DNA of 64,000 nucleotides from Acetobacter estunensis (GCF_019083805.1 NZ_JAHRDV010000003.1:124001-188000), one strand, 5' to 3'; shown: positions 24,653 through 34,037, counted from the stretch's first letter. The notes: generated by a model from the sequence alone, not told the origin. Numbers and translations are program-made.

Positions 24653-25627
24653 TCAGGGTGATGTCAGATTCTGTTCGAATGCCTTATCGAAAGCGCCCGA
24701 CCGCGTGAGGAAACCGGCAGATCGGTAGGCATCGGCAACACCTGTTTCGGCCTTGATTACATCAGGCGTCACAGGTGCTGGCGTGGCAATAAGTTTTTTC
24801 GCCACAGACACAGCCACATTTTCCGGGATTCCGGTCTGGCGGGCAAGAATGCGGGCATATTCCGCTTGATGCTGAGTGCCCCATGCATAGGCCGCCGTAA
24901 TCCGGCGATAGAAATCAGCCAGCAGCACACGCTTGCTGACCAGCGCCTCCGTATTGGCCACAAAGAAGCTGTTGTTCGGCATCAGACCGGCGGCATCCGC
25001 CACAACGTGTCCATGTCCGGATATGACGGCGAGAGAGACATAAGGCTCCCACGTAGACCACGCCTCCACACGCTGTGTATCGAGCGCCGCCTTTGCCTGT
25101 GCCGGCAAAAGAAAAACGAACTTCGGCGCTGGAGCAGAAATGGCTCCTGTTGCCAGCAGACGTAGCAGAAGCAGATGACCTATGGAGCCTCGACCCGTGG
25201 CAATCCGCTTACCCGACAACTGCGTCGCACTGGTGATGGAAGAACCTTCCGGTGCGATCACGGCCGTGGCTTTTCCTCCCCCACGCGGCGGAATCAGCCA
25301 CGCCGCCTTGATGGGCAATCCTGCTCCCCAGGCAAAAATGAACGGACCGTCTCCAGCGATACCCGTATCGACAGCTCTGGCTCCCAGCGCCTGCAACAGC
25401 GGGGCTGCCGCCTCGAACTCCACCCAGCGAATGCGATAGGGCAAGTCCTTGTCCACCCCAGCCGCTTCCAACAAGGCTTTCTGCTGGCCTTTCTGATCCG
25501 CGACAATCAATTCGTCTTGCGCCCGGGCGGACATCCCCGGAAGCGCCCCAGCCACAAGAACAAAAACGCATGACAGGAGGCGAGAGCGGCCGAACAGGCG
25601 GCGCAAAAGCGGTGAAGCATGTTTCAT
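24653..25627 (-). CDS. Aliphatic sulfonate-type ABC substrate-binding protein
   Basis: A 324-residue periplasmic binding protein with a Sec signal (basic RRLFGRSR, hydrophobic LLSCVFVLVAGALPG, cleavage near ARA-QD). The start is uncertain: ATG 25627 is used, 25651 also works. The SsuA-like core is clear: LIVADQKGQQKALLEAAG, PYRIRWVEFEAAAPLLQALGARAVDTGIAGDGPFIFA, GKRIATGRGSIGHLLLLRLL and VEAWSTWEPYVSLA. It is divergent from its probable permease/ATPase pair (25768-27380) and lies 20 bases upstream of the acyl-CoA dehydrogenase-like gene, with which it is probably cotranscribed. Confidence 0.9.
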   Translation of the reverse strand: MKHASPLLRRLFGRSRLLSCVFVLVAGALPGMSARAQDELIVADQKGQQKALLEAAGVDKDLPYRIRWVEFEAAAPLLQALGARAVDTGIAGDGPFIFAWGAGLPIKAAWLIPPRGGGKATAVIAPEGSSITSATQLSGKRIATGRGSIGHLLLLRLLATGAISAPAPKFVFLLPAQAKAALDTQRVEAWSTWEPYVSLAVISGHGHVVADAAGLMPNNSFFVANTEALVSKRVLLADFYRRITAAYAWGTQHQAEYARILARQTGIPENVAVSVAKKLIATPAPVTPDVIKAETGVADAYRSAGFLTRSGAFDKAFEQNLTSP

Positions 25628-25767
25628 TCTCGAAAAACCATCACCAGACATCGCGGAGTTCAATCAAATCACGTAAACATATGACATTAATATAATTCAC
25701 ACTATATAAAAATGTAAATATGAAAGGATGTCTCCTGAAAATACGTACAGCGTGGAGTCACGAAGTC
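25628..25767. promoter_or_regulatory. Divergent promoter region for the second sulfonate transporter
   Basis: About 140 bases between the binding protein and permease starts, very AT-rich around 25680-25720 (TATAATTCACACTATATA at 25690-25707). It should hold promoters for both arms of this transport cluster. No operator could be proven. Confidence 0.45.
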
Positions 25768-26646
25768 ATGTCCGGCGCAACCCTGCACAACACATCTCCC
25801 GCCGCACCCCGGTTTGACGTGCCGTCAGGCACTGCCTTCTCTTCCTCCTCGCGGAGAGAGTGGGTCAACAGGCTGCAACTGCAGAACCTTGCCCGCTATC
25901 TTTCCCCCTTGCTGATGATCCTGTGCTGGCAGACCGCATGTTCTACAGGACTGCTGTCCACCCGACTTGTTGCGTCACCCCTTCAAATTCTCGGAACAGG
26001 CTGGACGCTGGTTCAAGACGGCACCCTCTCGACCAATATGGGTGTGTCACTCTTGCGCGCGGTCGCCGGGCTTTCCCTTGCTCTCTTGGTTGGAACCAGC
26101 CTCGCCCTGATTTCGGGACTTTCCCAACTTGGTGAAAACATCGTGGATGCCCCACTTCAGATCTTCCGTACGCTGCCGGTTCTTGCTCTCGTGCCGCTGT
26201 TCATTCTCTGGTTTGGCATCGGAGAAACCCCAAAAATTCTTCTCGTAGCACTAGGCTCCATGTTTCCAATCTATCTCAATCTTCACAAGGGCATTCGCTC
26301 GATCGACCCCAAATTGCTGGAAATGACCCGCACCCTGCGCCTGTCACGCAGCCAGACCATCCGCGATGTGATCCTTCCCGGAGCATTGCCCGATCTGTTG
26401 GTCGGCATCCGTTTTGCGGTCGGCATATCATGGCTGATGCTGGTTGTGGCCGAACAGGTCAACGCCGACAGTGGTATCGGACACATGATGATGGACGCAC
26501 AGGATTTCCTGCGCACCGATATCATTTTCGTCGGACTTGCGATCTATGGACTTCTGGGACTGATCTCGGATCAGGTCGTGCGCATATTGGAACGAAAAGC
26601 CCTCGTCTGGCGTCCTCAGCATCTTAAAACAACAGCGGGCGCATGA
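25768..26646 (+). CDS. ssuC: ABC transporter permease (SsuC-like)
   Basis: A 292-residue inner-membrane permease. The start at 25768 (GGAG 12 bases upstream) is preferred over 25720, though both are possible. The binding-protein-dependent permease domain fills the C-terminal 230 residues, with AVAGLSLALLVGTSLALISG, LPVLALVPLFILWFGIGETPKI, and the EAA loop LLEMTRTLRLSRSQTIRDVILPGALPDLLVG. The stop overlaps the ATPase start (ATGATGA). Its partners are that ATPase and most probably the divergent binding protein at 24653. Transport of aliphatic sulfonates is inferred from family and context. Confidence 0.9.
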   Translation: MSGATLHNTSPAAPRFDVPSGTAFSSSSRREWVNRLQLQNLARYLSPLLMILCWQTACSTGLLSTRLVASPLQILGTGWTLVQDGTLSTNMGVSLLRAVAGLSLALLVGTSLALISGLSQLGENIVDAPLQIFRTLPVLALVPLFILWFGIGETPKILLVALGSMFPIYLNLHKGIRSIDPKLLEMTRTLRLSRSQTIRDVILPGALPDLLVGIRFAVGISWLMLVVAEQVNADSGIGHMMMDAQDFLRTDIIFVGLAIYGLLGLISDQVVRILERKALVWRPQHLKTTAGA

Positions 26647-27380
26647 TGAATCAGATATCTCCCCTGATCGCCGCTCCCTCCGTCGCTCAACCCGCTGTCA
26701 GTGTGCGCGGCCTGAGCCGCCGTTTTGGAAACGGTCCGCGCGTACTCGATCAGTTGAATCTGGATATTGCTCAAGGCGAGTTTGTCGCTCTTCTCGGTCG
26801 CAGCGGTTCGGGTAAATCGACATTGCTCCGTACCCTGTCAGGTCTCGACCCTGTCACGGAAGGTCACATTTCCTGCCCTCAGGAAATCTCCGTGGTGTTT
26901 CAGGAAAGCCGGCTCCTGCCATGGAAAAAAGTCTGGCAGAATGTGACGTTGGGCCGCAACGATACACCACGAGATCAGGCACGCCATGTTCTGGAAGAAG
27001 TGGGACTTGCCCATCGCATTGATGCCTGGCCCCTGACCCTATCCGGCGGGGAAGCCCAACGCGCTGCACTGGCGCGGGCGCTCATACGGGAGCCGAAATT
27101 CCTGATGCTGGATGAACCCTTTGCAGCACTCGACGCGCTGACGCGCCTGCGTATGCAGGATCTCGTGTCAGCCCTGTGGCAACGACACAAAAGTGCCGTG
27201 CTTTTGGTGACTCACGACGTGGATGAAGCGCTCTTACTGGCGGATCGCGCCGTAGTTCTGGAAGCTGGGCGTATCCGGGCTGAGTTGCCGATCCCTCTTC
27301 CCCGTCCGCGTCGGCACGCCGATCCTGTTTTTGTGCGCTTGCGTGCTACGCTGCTGGAACATCTGGGCGTGCATGAATAG
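26643..27380 (+). CDS. ssuB: ABC transporter ATP-binding protein (SsuB-like)
   Basis: A 245-residue ATPase with Walker A GRSGSGKST, Q-loop VVFQESRLLPWKKV, signature LSGGEAQR, Walker B LMLDEPFAALDA and switch LLVTHDVDEALLLADR. These match SsuB of the aliphatic sulfonate transporter closely. ATG 26643 and ATG 26646 both overlap the permease stop. It is the last gene of the transporter pair; a monooxygenase gene follows after about 195 bases. SsuB versus another member of the nitrate/sulfonate/taurine group cannot be separated with certainty by eye. Confidence 0.92.
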   Translation: MMNQISPLIAAPSVAQPAVSVRGLSRRFGNGPRVLDQLNLDIAQGEFVALLGRSGSGKSTLLRTLSGLDPVTEGHISCPQEISVVFQESRLLPWKKVWQNVTLGRNDTPRDQARHVLEEVGLAHRIDAWPLTLSGGEAQRAALARALIREPKFLMLDEPFAALDALTRLRMQDLVSALWQRHKSAVLLVTHDVDEALLLADRAVVLEAGRIRAELPIPLPRPRRHADPVFVRLRATLLEHLGVHE

Positions 27381-27396
27381 CAGCACACTCAGATTC

Positions 27397-27499
27397 TATA
27401 ATGTTGTGACGGGATAGACACCACGATCACTGCCTTACCACGAAGTGGATGAACAACAATACTTAATAAATAGCATCGTTTACGATTCACAACATTATA
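27397..27499. repeat. Perfect 13-bp inverted repeat with 77-base spacer before the second monooxygenase gene
   Basis: TATAATGTTGTGA (27397-27409) is repeated as its exact complement, TCACAACATTATA (27487-27499). Both arms lie in the 195-base gap between the ATPase gene and the monooxygenase gene. The arms could be two binding sites for one regulator, or the ends of a long hairpin in the transcript. Confidence 0.6.
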
Positions 27500-27575
27500 C
27501 ATGACCATTCCTCTCGTGATTTTATCTGAAAAATCCATAACATCTACTCATCAAGAGATTATGTGGTCAGAGAAA

Positions 27576-28703
27576 ATGCCTGTCGAATTCATCGGATATG
27601 TCAGCGCGCGTGAGCAGACGGAAATCGTCGGACCCTTTGGTCCAGCCGTCGATCCCGTCTATATCGAATCTTCTGCTCTGCTGCATGAACGCGGTGATTT
27701 CGACCGTGTGCTGGTGGCTTTCCATTCCAATTCACCCGACAGCCTGCTCGTGGCCCAGCACGCAGCGTCCGTCACCACACGGCTGGGTCTGCTGATTGCG
27801 CATCGACCGGGTTTTGCTTCCCCCACATTGGCCGCCAGACAATTCGCCACGCTGGACAATCTGACCAACGGGCGCGTGGCCATGCATGTCATCACAGGTG
27901 GCAACGATCTCGAACTGCAAGCCGATGGCGATCGCCTGACCAAAGCCGAGCGCTACGCCCGAGCGGCCGAATACATCCGCATCGTTCGACGGGAATGGGA
28001 AAGCAGCACTCCCTTCGATCACACGGGTAAATTCTATCGCCTACATGGCGCCAACTCGACCGTCTTGCCGCACGCATCGGGAAGTATTCCCATTTATTTT
28101 GGCGGAGCTTCGGAAGAAGCCATCGCTGTCACGGCAGAGCAGGCGGACGGATACGCTCTGTGGGGGGAACCTCTTGATGAAGCCGCACAGCTGGTCAACC
28201 GCGTTCGTACAGCCGCCGGAAAATACGGTCGCACTCTACGCTTTTCCATTTCCTTTCGGCCCATCATCGCGGATACGGAAAAGCAGGCTTGGGAACGGGC
28301 TGCTGACATTGAAGCCACGCTCAGGTCACGTCAGGAACATGAGCGCGAAAAAGGCGGTATCGCCCTCGATCGTCCCGGTACACGCCCTACTCCTGAAACA
28401 CTTCCCACAAACGAAGGATCTCGACGTCTTCAGGCGATTTCATCCCGTGGCGCACGCCATGATGAGCGACTGTGGACAGGTGTGGTTCAGGCTACCGGCG
28501 GGCGCTGGAACTCGACATCGCTCGTTGGGACACCCGATCAGGTCGCGGAAAGCCTTCTGCGCTACTACCGTCTTGGTATCGAGACATTCCTTATCCGGGG
28601 CTTCGACCCGATCGCAGACACGGTTCTCTACGGCCGTGAACTGATCCCACGTGTAAAAGCGCTTGTCGCACAAGAAGAACGCTGTGGCGCCTCCGTTGCC
28701 TGA
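27576..28703 (+). CDS. LLM class flavin-dependent monooxygenase, paralogue of the 7608 gene
   Basis: A 375-residue luciferase-like enzyme expected to use FMNH2 and oxygen on an organosulfur substrate. The start is uncertain: ATG 27576 gives MPVEFIGYVSAREQTEIV, aligning with the paralogue, while 27561 and 27501 are also in frame. It shares long identical stretches with the first copy (FHSNSP, LLIAHRPGF, VITGGNDLELQADGDRLTKAERYAR, YFGGASEEAI, LVGTPDQVAESLLRYYRLGIETFLIRGFDP). It differs by an insertion of about 13 residues near residues 255-275 (HEREKGGIALDRPGTRPTP). It probably acts with the flavin reductase at 5204 and the adjacent transporter. Confidence 0.9.
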   Translation: MPVEFIGYVSAREQTEIVGPFGPAVDPVYIESSALLHERGDFDRVLVAFHSNSPDSLLVAQHAASVTTRLGLLIAHRPGFASPTLAARQFATLDNLTNGRVAMHVITGGNDLELQADGDRLTKAERYARAAEYIRIVRREWESSTPFDHTGKFYRLHGANSTVLPHASGSIPIYFGGASEEAIAVTAEQADGYALWGEPLDEAAQLVNRVRTAAGKYGRTLRFSISFRPIIADTEKQAWERAADIEATLRSRQEHEREKGGIALDRPGTRPTPETLPTNEGSRRLQAISSRGARHDERLWTGVVQATGGRWNSTSLVGTPDQVAESLLRYYRLGIETFLIRGFDPIADTVLYGRELIPRVKALVAQEERCGASVA

Positions 28704-28748
28704 TATCCTCCTCTTCAGTATTTTCGTTTCTTCTTGCCCGGAAATCCA

Positions 28749-30914
28749 ATGATCATGATCCGCACCGGGCTGCGCGCCCTTCTGCTCGCCCCTCTTCCCG
28801 GCCTTGCCACGGCGTATGCCGCAACACCTCATGCCACGTCGTCTACGGCTGCCGCCCTACCCCACCAGAAAATACATCAACAAAAAGCCCATGCGCCGGT
28901 TCAGGGCGGCAACGAGACCTTCTCCATCCGAGTGGGCCGCAACACACCGCGTCTTGCTCGTCATGTGCCGCTGGGCGCATTCGGCAACCACTCCGAGTTC
29001 GACACGCCTTTTTCCGTCAGTTCCGTCTCCGCTGCTCGTATCGAGGCCATGCAGGCAAACGATATCAACGACGTCATGCGCTATGAGCCGGGCGTGCAGG
29101 CCAATTCCAATGGAGGAGCCACCGCGTCTGGCTCAAGCGTGCGTGTGCGCGGTCTCAATCTTGACTGGACAAATGGCTACAAGATCGACGGTCTTGCCAT
29201 TCCTTATTGGTATATCGATCTGCCGGTCGCGAATTTCGACACGATTCAGGTTTTCAAAGGCGCATCCGCCTTCATGTACGGTTTCGGCTCGCCGGGCGGC
29301 GTGCTGGACTATCGCCTCAAGGCGCCTTTGGAAAATCGCAAATTGACATTGGAAGCCGGATATCGTTCGGACTCAATCTTTCGACAGATGCTCGATGTCG
29401 GCGGCTCGCTGGACAAGGACCACCGGGTCCAGACGCGCCTCGTTTTCGCAAGCGAGGTCGGCGATCAGTACAACAAGGGCTTTGTACGCAATCTTTCCAC
29501 ATCGTTCACCACCAATGTGCGCATCACCGACAAACTGCACTGGCATTTCAATACATTTTATCTGAACACCCTTCAGAAAGGTCTGGTGAACGGCATTCGT
29601 GTCGCCAGTGGCGTGGGCACGGTTCAACCCATCAGTGGACGCACCGCGTTCGGTGCGCAGGGTTCATGGAAAACTAACGACATGAAGCGCTTCAGCACTG
29701 GATTTGACTGGGAGTTTGCGAAAAACTGGAACGCGAGCCTGACCTATGGCTACACACATCTGGACGAGCGCTTTCCTTCCAGCATGCTGACATTCACAAG
29801 CACTGGCGGCAATTACATGAGTCAGCCGTTCCAGATGACCCGTGTCCTGACCTACCATCAGGTCGATTTCATGACACAGGGACATTTCGATACAGGCCCG
29901 CTGCGCCACGATGTCGTCATCGGTGTAACGTGGCTCCGACAGATATTCGATGCGGACGCCAACTCCGGTGCGGCTTCCGAATATGAATACGGCAATGTGC
30001 ATTTCAACCGCCCGTCCCTGACGAGTGCGTCACACTATAATCCACGTATGTATCGCTACATCGATTACCAACAGGTCGCGCCATTCTGGAGCGACACCAT
30101 GACATGGGGCAAATGGTCTCTAATGGCGGGGGCCCGCTACACCAATTACATGGAAAACGATTACGCGACGACCGGGGCGCGCACGGCAGCCCATCGCAAC
30201 AATCCCGTCACCCCCGTTGTTTCACTGAGCTACAAGTTCAAGCCGTGGATCAACGCCTATTTCAGTTGGGTGCAGGCCATGCAGGCGGGCGGCCAGGCCA
30301 CCGCCGGCACCGCCAATTACATGCAGGTCTTCAGCCCGATGCGCAGCGATCAGTATGAACTGGGCGTTAAAGTCCAGCGCAAGACGTTCAGCGGCACGCT
30401 CGCGCTCTTTCGCATGGATACAGGCGCCGCCTACACCAATGCCCAGAACTATTACGTGCAGGACGGAACATCACGCTATCAGGGAGTAGAAGCTGCGGCT
30501 TCGTGGCTCGTGACAAAAGACCTGAATATCAATGCAAGTCTGGCCTATCTGGACGCGCGTTATGTAAAGGCTGCTGTTGGCTATGCCGGTCACCGGATTG
30601 AAGCCGTCGCACCCTTTCAGGCGGCCCTGAACGCCGATTACCGCGTACCGGCCATCAAGGGGCTGAGTGTCAATGCGGGCTTCAACTATCTTTCCCGCAG
30701 TTGGCTGGACGCCGCCAACACCATCCGGCTTCCGTCCTACATCGTGGGCAATATCGGCGCGACCTACATCACGCGCGTCAGCGATCACACACTGACATTC
30801 CGCGCTGCCGTGGAAAACATCGGCGGCGTGCGCTACTGGCTCAGCCGCGGCGACAGCCTTTTGTTTGCTGGCGCGCCTCGCACCGTCACGCTCAGCACCC
30901 GCTTCGATCTGTAA
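28749..30914 (+). CDS. TonB-dependent receptor (siderophore-receptor type plug)
   Basis: A 721-residue outer-membrane receptor. Start 28749 gives a signal peptide (MIMIRTGLRALLLAPLPGLATAYA). The plug domain has FSVSSVSAARIEAMQANDIND, MRYEPGVQANSNGG, VRVRGLNLDWTNGYKIDGL, FDTIQVFKGASAFMYGFGSPGG, the pattern of FhuA-type siderophore receptors. The barrel ends GAPRTVTLSTRFDL. The family usually imports ferric siderophores, but this copy sits 45 bases after a sulfonate-type monooxygenase gene on the same strand, so an organosulfur ligand is worth considering. It depends on the TonB-ExbBD system at 20576-23196 or another one. Confidence 0.92.
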   Translation: MIMIRTGLRALLLAPLPGLATAYAATPHATSSTAAALPHQKIHQQKAHAPVQGGNETFSIRVGRNTPRLARHVPLGAFGNHSEFDTPFSVSSVSAARIEAMQANDINDVMRYEPGVQANSNGGATASGSSVRVRGLNLDWTNGYKIDGLAIPYWYIDLPVANFDTIQVFKGASAFMYGFGSPGGVLDYRLKAPLENRKLTLEAGYRSDSIFRQMLDVGGSLDKDHRVQTRLVFASEVGDQYNKGFVRNLSTSFTTNVRITDKLHWHFNTFYLNTLQKGLVNGIRVASGVGTVQPISGRTAFGAQGSWKTNDMKRFSTGFDWEFAKNWNASLTYGYTHLDERFPSSMLTFTSTGGNYMSQPFQMTRVLTYHQVDFMTQGHFDTGPLRHDVVIGVTWLRQIFDADANSGAASEYEYGNVHFNRPSLTSASHYNPRMYRYIDYQQVAPFWSDTMTWGKWSLMAGARYTNYMENDYATTGARTAAHRNNPVTPVVSLSYKFKPWINAYFSWVQAMQAGGQATAGTANYMQVFSPMRSDQYELGVKVQRKTFSGTLALFRMDTGAAYTNAQNYYVQDGTSRYQGVEAAASWLVTKDLNINASLAYLDARYVKAAVGYAGHRIEAVAPFQAALNADYRVPAIKGLSVNAGFNYLSRSWLDAANTIRLPSYIVGNIGATYITRVSDHTLTFRAAVENIGGVRYWLSRGDSLLFAGAPRTVTLSTRFDL

Positions 30915-31100
30915 CGTGCCCCGGTCCTCTCGCCGGAAGTGAAACATGACCATGTCATCCCTTCATTTCCGGCAAAACGGTCCATCAACGTGCATACGCT
31001 GCAACGGTGCCGCGCAAAGCGTTCGTCCGGCGATATGTGGTCGCCTGCCGTCTTTCCCGTTATGGCTGATCCGAACAGTCAGGCCGCTGAGGATCCTCGC

Positions 31101-32255
31101 ATGTCGGAAAACCGCTTTCGTAAACTCTGCCTTCCCTTCTGGATGAAAGCCGGACTGCTGGCAGCCTCATGCCTTCTTTCCACCAACCCGGTAGCCCATG
31201 CTGCCGATAGCGTCGATCATGGCGCCGCGCCTTCCGGCAATGTCACGGTCGTCGCCCGTTTCGCTCACGCGCAACCTTCCGGCATCGCCCGCCTGCCCGA
31301 CGGGCGCGTGGTGCTGTCCTTCCCCACCAGCGCACAGACACATCCGGGTCCGGTCCTCGCCGTGTGGCATGGCGGCACGACATTGACGCCCTTTCCCAAC
31401 GCCAATGCACAGAAAGACCTGATCTCTCCGCTCGGCATGACAGTGGACGGTCGTGGACGGCTGTGGGTCATCGATGAAGGATCGGTCGCCGGGCAGACGA
31501 CACCGCTGACACCCGCCATCGTGTTGATCGACCCGGTCGCCAATCGCATCGTACGCCGCTTTTCACTCGCCGTTCCTGTAGTACGCGCGGACAGTCACAT
31601 CAATGATCTGCGCGTGGACCTGACACATGGCGCGGAAGGGACGGTCTTCATTTCCGATTCCTCCCAGACAGTGCATCCAGCTATCATCGCACTCGACATC
31701 GCCACCGGACAGGCACGACGACTGCTGGCCGATGACCGCAGCGTCAGCGCCGCACCCGGCCATGTCATGGAAGTGGACGGCAAACTGTTTCGCTACGATC
31801 CGGACCATCCCGCCATGCCGCAGGGCGGCATAAACGGGATCGGGCTAAGCCGCGATTCCGCGCGTCTGTTCTGGTCGCCCTTCTCCTCACGCCGTCTCTA
31901 CAGCGTACCCACTGCCGTGTTGGCCGATCCGGGAGTGAAGCCCGCTGATCTTGTGCAGGCCGTGCATGACGAAGGCGAAGTCGGTGTCGTGGACGGTATC
32001 TTTACTGCGACCGACGGCAGTTTCTACATGGCGGACGAAGAGCGGCATGGCGTCACCCGTCGTACGCCGGATGGCACGCTCACTCTGGTCGCGCACGATC
32101 CCCGTCTGATCGCGCCCGACAGCATCGCTCCGGACGGCACCAGTGGCCTGCTGATGACAGTAGGGCAGTGGGCGCGTCTGCCCGCTTTTCACAACGGACG
32201 CGACATGCAGGAACGGCCCTACATTCTTGTGCGGATCACTCTCGGCAAAAACTGA
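31101..32255 (+). CDS. Major royal jelly/Yellow-type beta-propeller protein, exported
   Basis: A 384-residue secreted protein. ATG 31101 follows GAGG by eight bases and gives a signal peptide (hydrophobic KAGLLAASCLLSTNPVAHA); the in-frame start at 30939 is far upstream. The beta-propeller pattern of the royal jelly/Yellow and SMP-30-like group is visible: LSFPTSAQTHPGPVLAVW, GRLWVIDEGSV, DSHINDLRVDLTHGAEGTVFISDSS, GINGIGLSRDSARLFWSPFSSRRLYSV, and DGSFYMADEERHGV. Bacterial members may be lactonases or binding proteins. It follows the TonB receptor on the same strand and could process its ligand in the periplasm; this is speculative. Confidence 0.85.
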   Translation: MSENRFRKLCLPFWMKAGLLAASCLLSTNPVAHAADSVDHGAAPSGNVTVVARFAHAQPSGIARLPDGRVVLSFPTSAQTHPGPVLAVWHGGTTLTPFPNANAQKDLISPLGMTVDGRGRLWVIDEGSVAGQTTPLTPAIVLIDPVANRIVRRFSLAVPVVRADSHINDLRVDLTHGAEGTVFISDSSQTVHPAIIALDIATGQARRLLADDRSVSAAPGHVMEVDGKLFRYDPDHPAMPQGGINGIGLSRDSARLFWSPFSSRRLYSVPTAVLADPGVKPADLVQAVHDEGEVGVVDGIFTATDGSFYMADEERHGVTRRTPDGTLTLVAHDPRLIAPDSIAPDGTSGLLMTVGQWARLPAFHNGRDMQERPYILVRITLGKN

Positions 32256-32274
32256 AGCGTGACAGCGCGCGGAT

Positions 32275-33195
32275 TTACTCTCCGCGCTGCTGCGCCAGCT
32301 TCATCTGCTGCTCGCGCGCGGCGTAGCGCTGGCGCTGCGTGTCCGTGCGCTCGTCATGACAGGCGGGACAGCTCACGCCTTCTTCATAAAGCGGCGAGCG
32401 TTTGTCCTCTTCGCTGATCGGACGGCGGCAGGCGTGGCAGAGATCGTACTGCCCCTGCTTCAGCCCGTGCGTCACCGTCACTCTCTTGTCAAAGACAAAA
32501 CACTCTCCATCCCACAGACTTTCAGCCTCGGGGATGGTCTCCAGATAGTTCAGGATGCCGCCACGCAGATGATAGACTTCGTCCACGCCTTCCTTCTTCG
32601 CCAGCGCAGTTGATTTCTCGCAGCGGATGCCACCTGTGCAGAACATCGCCACCTTGGGCGTGCGGCCCTGCGCGGCTAGTTCGTCACGACGCTTGCGGAA
32701 CCATTCCGGAAACTCCCGGAACGTGGCGATATCGGGATCGACCGCGCCACGAAACGTCCCCACCGCCACCTCGTAATCGTTGCGAGTGTCGATCACGAGC
32801 GTGTCCGGGTCCGAAATCAGCGCATTCCATGCCGAAGGCTCGACATAGGTGCCGACCACCGTACGGGGATCGATATCCGGCTCCCCCATGGTGACAATCT
32901 CGCGCTTGAGCCGAACTTTCATGCGCCCGAACGGCATCTCGGCGGCGCGGGATTCGCGCACGCCCAGATCGGCGCATCCCGGCAAAGCACGGATATGCGT
33001 CAGCACCTGCTCCATGGCGTCATCGTGTCCTGCGATGGTGCCGTTGATGCCTTCATGCGCCAGCAGGAGCGTGCCCTTCACACCGAGCGAACAGCACAGC
33101 TTCGCCAATGGCTGACGCAGCGTCTCGTGGTCGGCAAAAGGGGTGAAACGATAAAGCGCCACCACTCTCACGGGCAGCAGAGTGTCGTCGGTCAT
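32275..33195 (-). CDS. trhO: tRNA uridine-34 hydroxylase TrhO (rhodanese-related)
   Basis: A 306-residue cytoplasmic protein of the YceA/TrhO family, which hydroxylates U34 in tRNA. The N-terminal domain has [16 protein letters not shown]. The rhodanese domain spans about residues 120-220, with [15 protein letters not shown] and active Cys186 in [12 protein letters not shown]. The C-terminus has a Cys pair motif ([11 protein letters not shown] and SCPACH) that suggests zinc binding. It abuts the ABC exporter ATPase gene (stop/start shared at 33195), so the three minus-strand genes may be cotranscribed. Confidence 0.95.
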   Translation of the reverse strand: MTDDTLLPVRVVALYRFTPFADHETLRQPLAKLCCSLGVKGTLLLAHEGINGTIAGHDDAMEQVLTHIRALPGCADLGVRESRAAEMPFGRMKVRLKREIVTMGEPDIDPRTVVGTYVEPSAWNALISDPDTLVIDTRNDYEVAVGTFRGAVDPDIATFREFPEWFRKRRDELAAQGRTPKVAMFCTGGIRCEKSTALAKKEGVDEVYHLRGGILNYLETIPEAESLWDGECFVFDKRVTVTHGLKQGQYDLCHACRRPISEEDKRSPLYEEGVSCPACHDERTDTQRQRYAAREQQMKLAQQRGE

Positions 33196-34031
33196 CAGAG
33201 TTCCATGGCTTTTTCATAGGCAGCGAGAACATCGGCCGCCGGACCGTCCATCCGCACCGCGCCCCCTTCCAGCCAGATCACGCGGGTGCACCATTCCGCC
33301 AACACAGGCAAGGAATGAGACGTCAGCACAAGAATATCCGCCCCCTTCACCACACCCGCAAGCCGTGCCCGCGCCTTGTCCTGAAAGGCGGCATCGCCCG
33401 CCATGAACCACTCGTCCATCAGCAGGATCTGGGGAGCGATCGCAGTGGCCAAACCGAATCCCAGCCGGACGGTCATACCCGAGGAATAAAGCCGTACAGG
33501 CAGATCCATGAATTCGCCCAGTCCGGCAAACGCCTCCACATCCGCTTCCAGTGCACGCAACTGCGCCGGACGCAACGCCTTGTGCTGGGCATGCAGGGCG
33601 ATGTTCTCGCGCCCCGTCAGTTCCGGGTTCATGCCGGAATTGGGGTTAATGAGCGTCTCGACCGTGCCATGGACAGTCGCCATGCCCGGCATCGCGACGT
33701 AGATTCCACCCAGCACGCGCAGCAGGGTCGTCTTGCCAGCGCCATTATGCCCCACCAGCCCCACACGCTCTCCGCTGTCGATGGACAACGACAGATCGTT
33801 AAGCGCCCGCACATGCAGCACACCCGCAGCATCGTGAATCTCGCCTCCGGTGCGATGACCGGACTCCTGCGCTTCCAGCGGTTTCTTCAATCTCCGCAGT
33901 AGGGTCTTTTTCAGCGAGCGCGAGCCGCCATGAAAGATTGGAAAATCCAGCGTGAGATGGGAGAGCCGGATAAAAGGCTTTTCCTCATCCTGCGTGCCCC
34001 TAACTGGCAAAATATCGGTCATCGTGCTCAT
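33195..34031 (-). CDS. Polysaccharide/polyol-phosphate exporter ATP-binding protein (Wzt/KpsT type)
   Basis: A 278-residue ATPase of the ABC-2 polysaccharide export group. It has [28 protein letters not shown], Walker [10 protein letters not shown], the Wzt-like RENIALHAQ and [17 protein letters not shown] signature, Walker [13 protein letters not shown] and switch [11 protein letters not shown]. It lacks the C-terminal carbohydrate-binding domain of O-antigen Wzt, so it resembles KpsT/RfbB-type exporters for lipid-linked glycans. The permease gene is immediately upstream (six bases). No glycan synthesis genes lie next to it, so the exported polymer is unknown. Confidence 0.92.
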   Translation of the reverse strand: MSTMTDILPVRGTQDEEKPFIRLSHLTLDFPIFHGGSRSLKKTLLRRLKKPLEAQESGHRTGGEIHDAAGVLHVRALNDLSLSIDSGERVGLVGHNGAGKTTLLRVLGGIYVAMPGMATVHGTVETLINPNSGMNPELTGRENIALHAQHKALRPAQLRALEADVEAFAGLGEFMDLPVRLYSSGMTVRLGFGLATAIAPQILLMDEWFMAGDAAFQDKARARLAGVVKGADILVLTSHSLPVLAEWCTRVIWLEGGAVRMDGPAADVLAAYEKAMEL

Positions 34032-34037
34032 ATGTCC

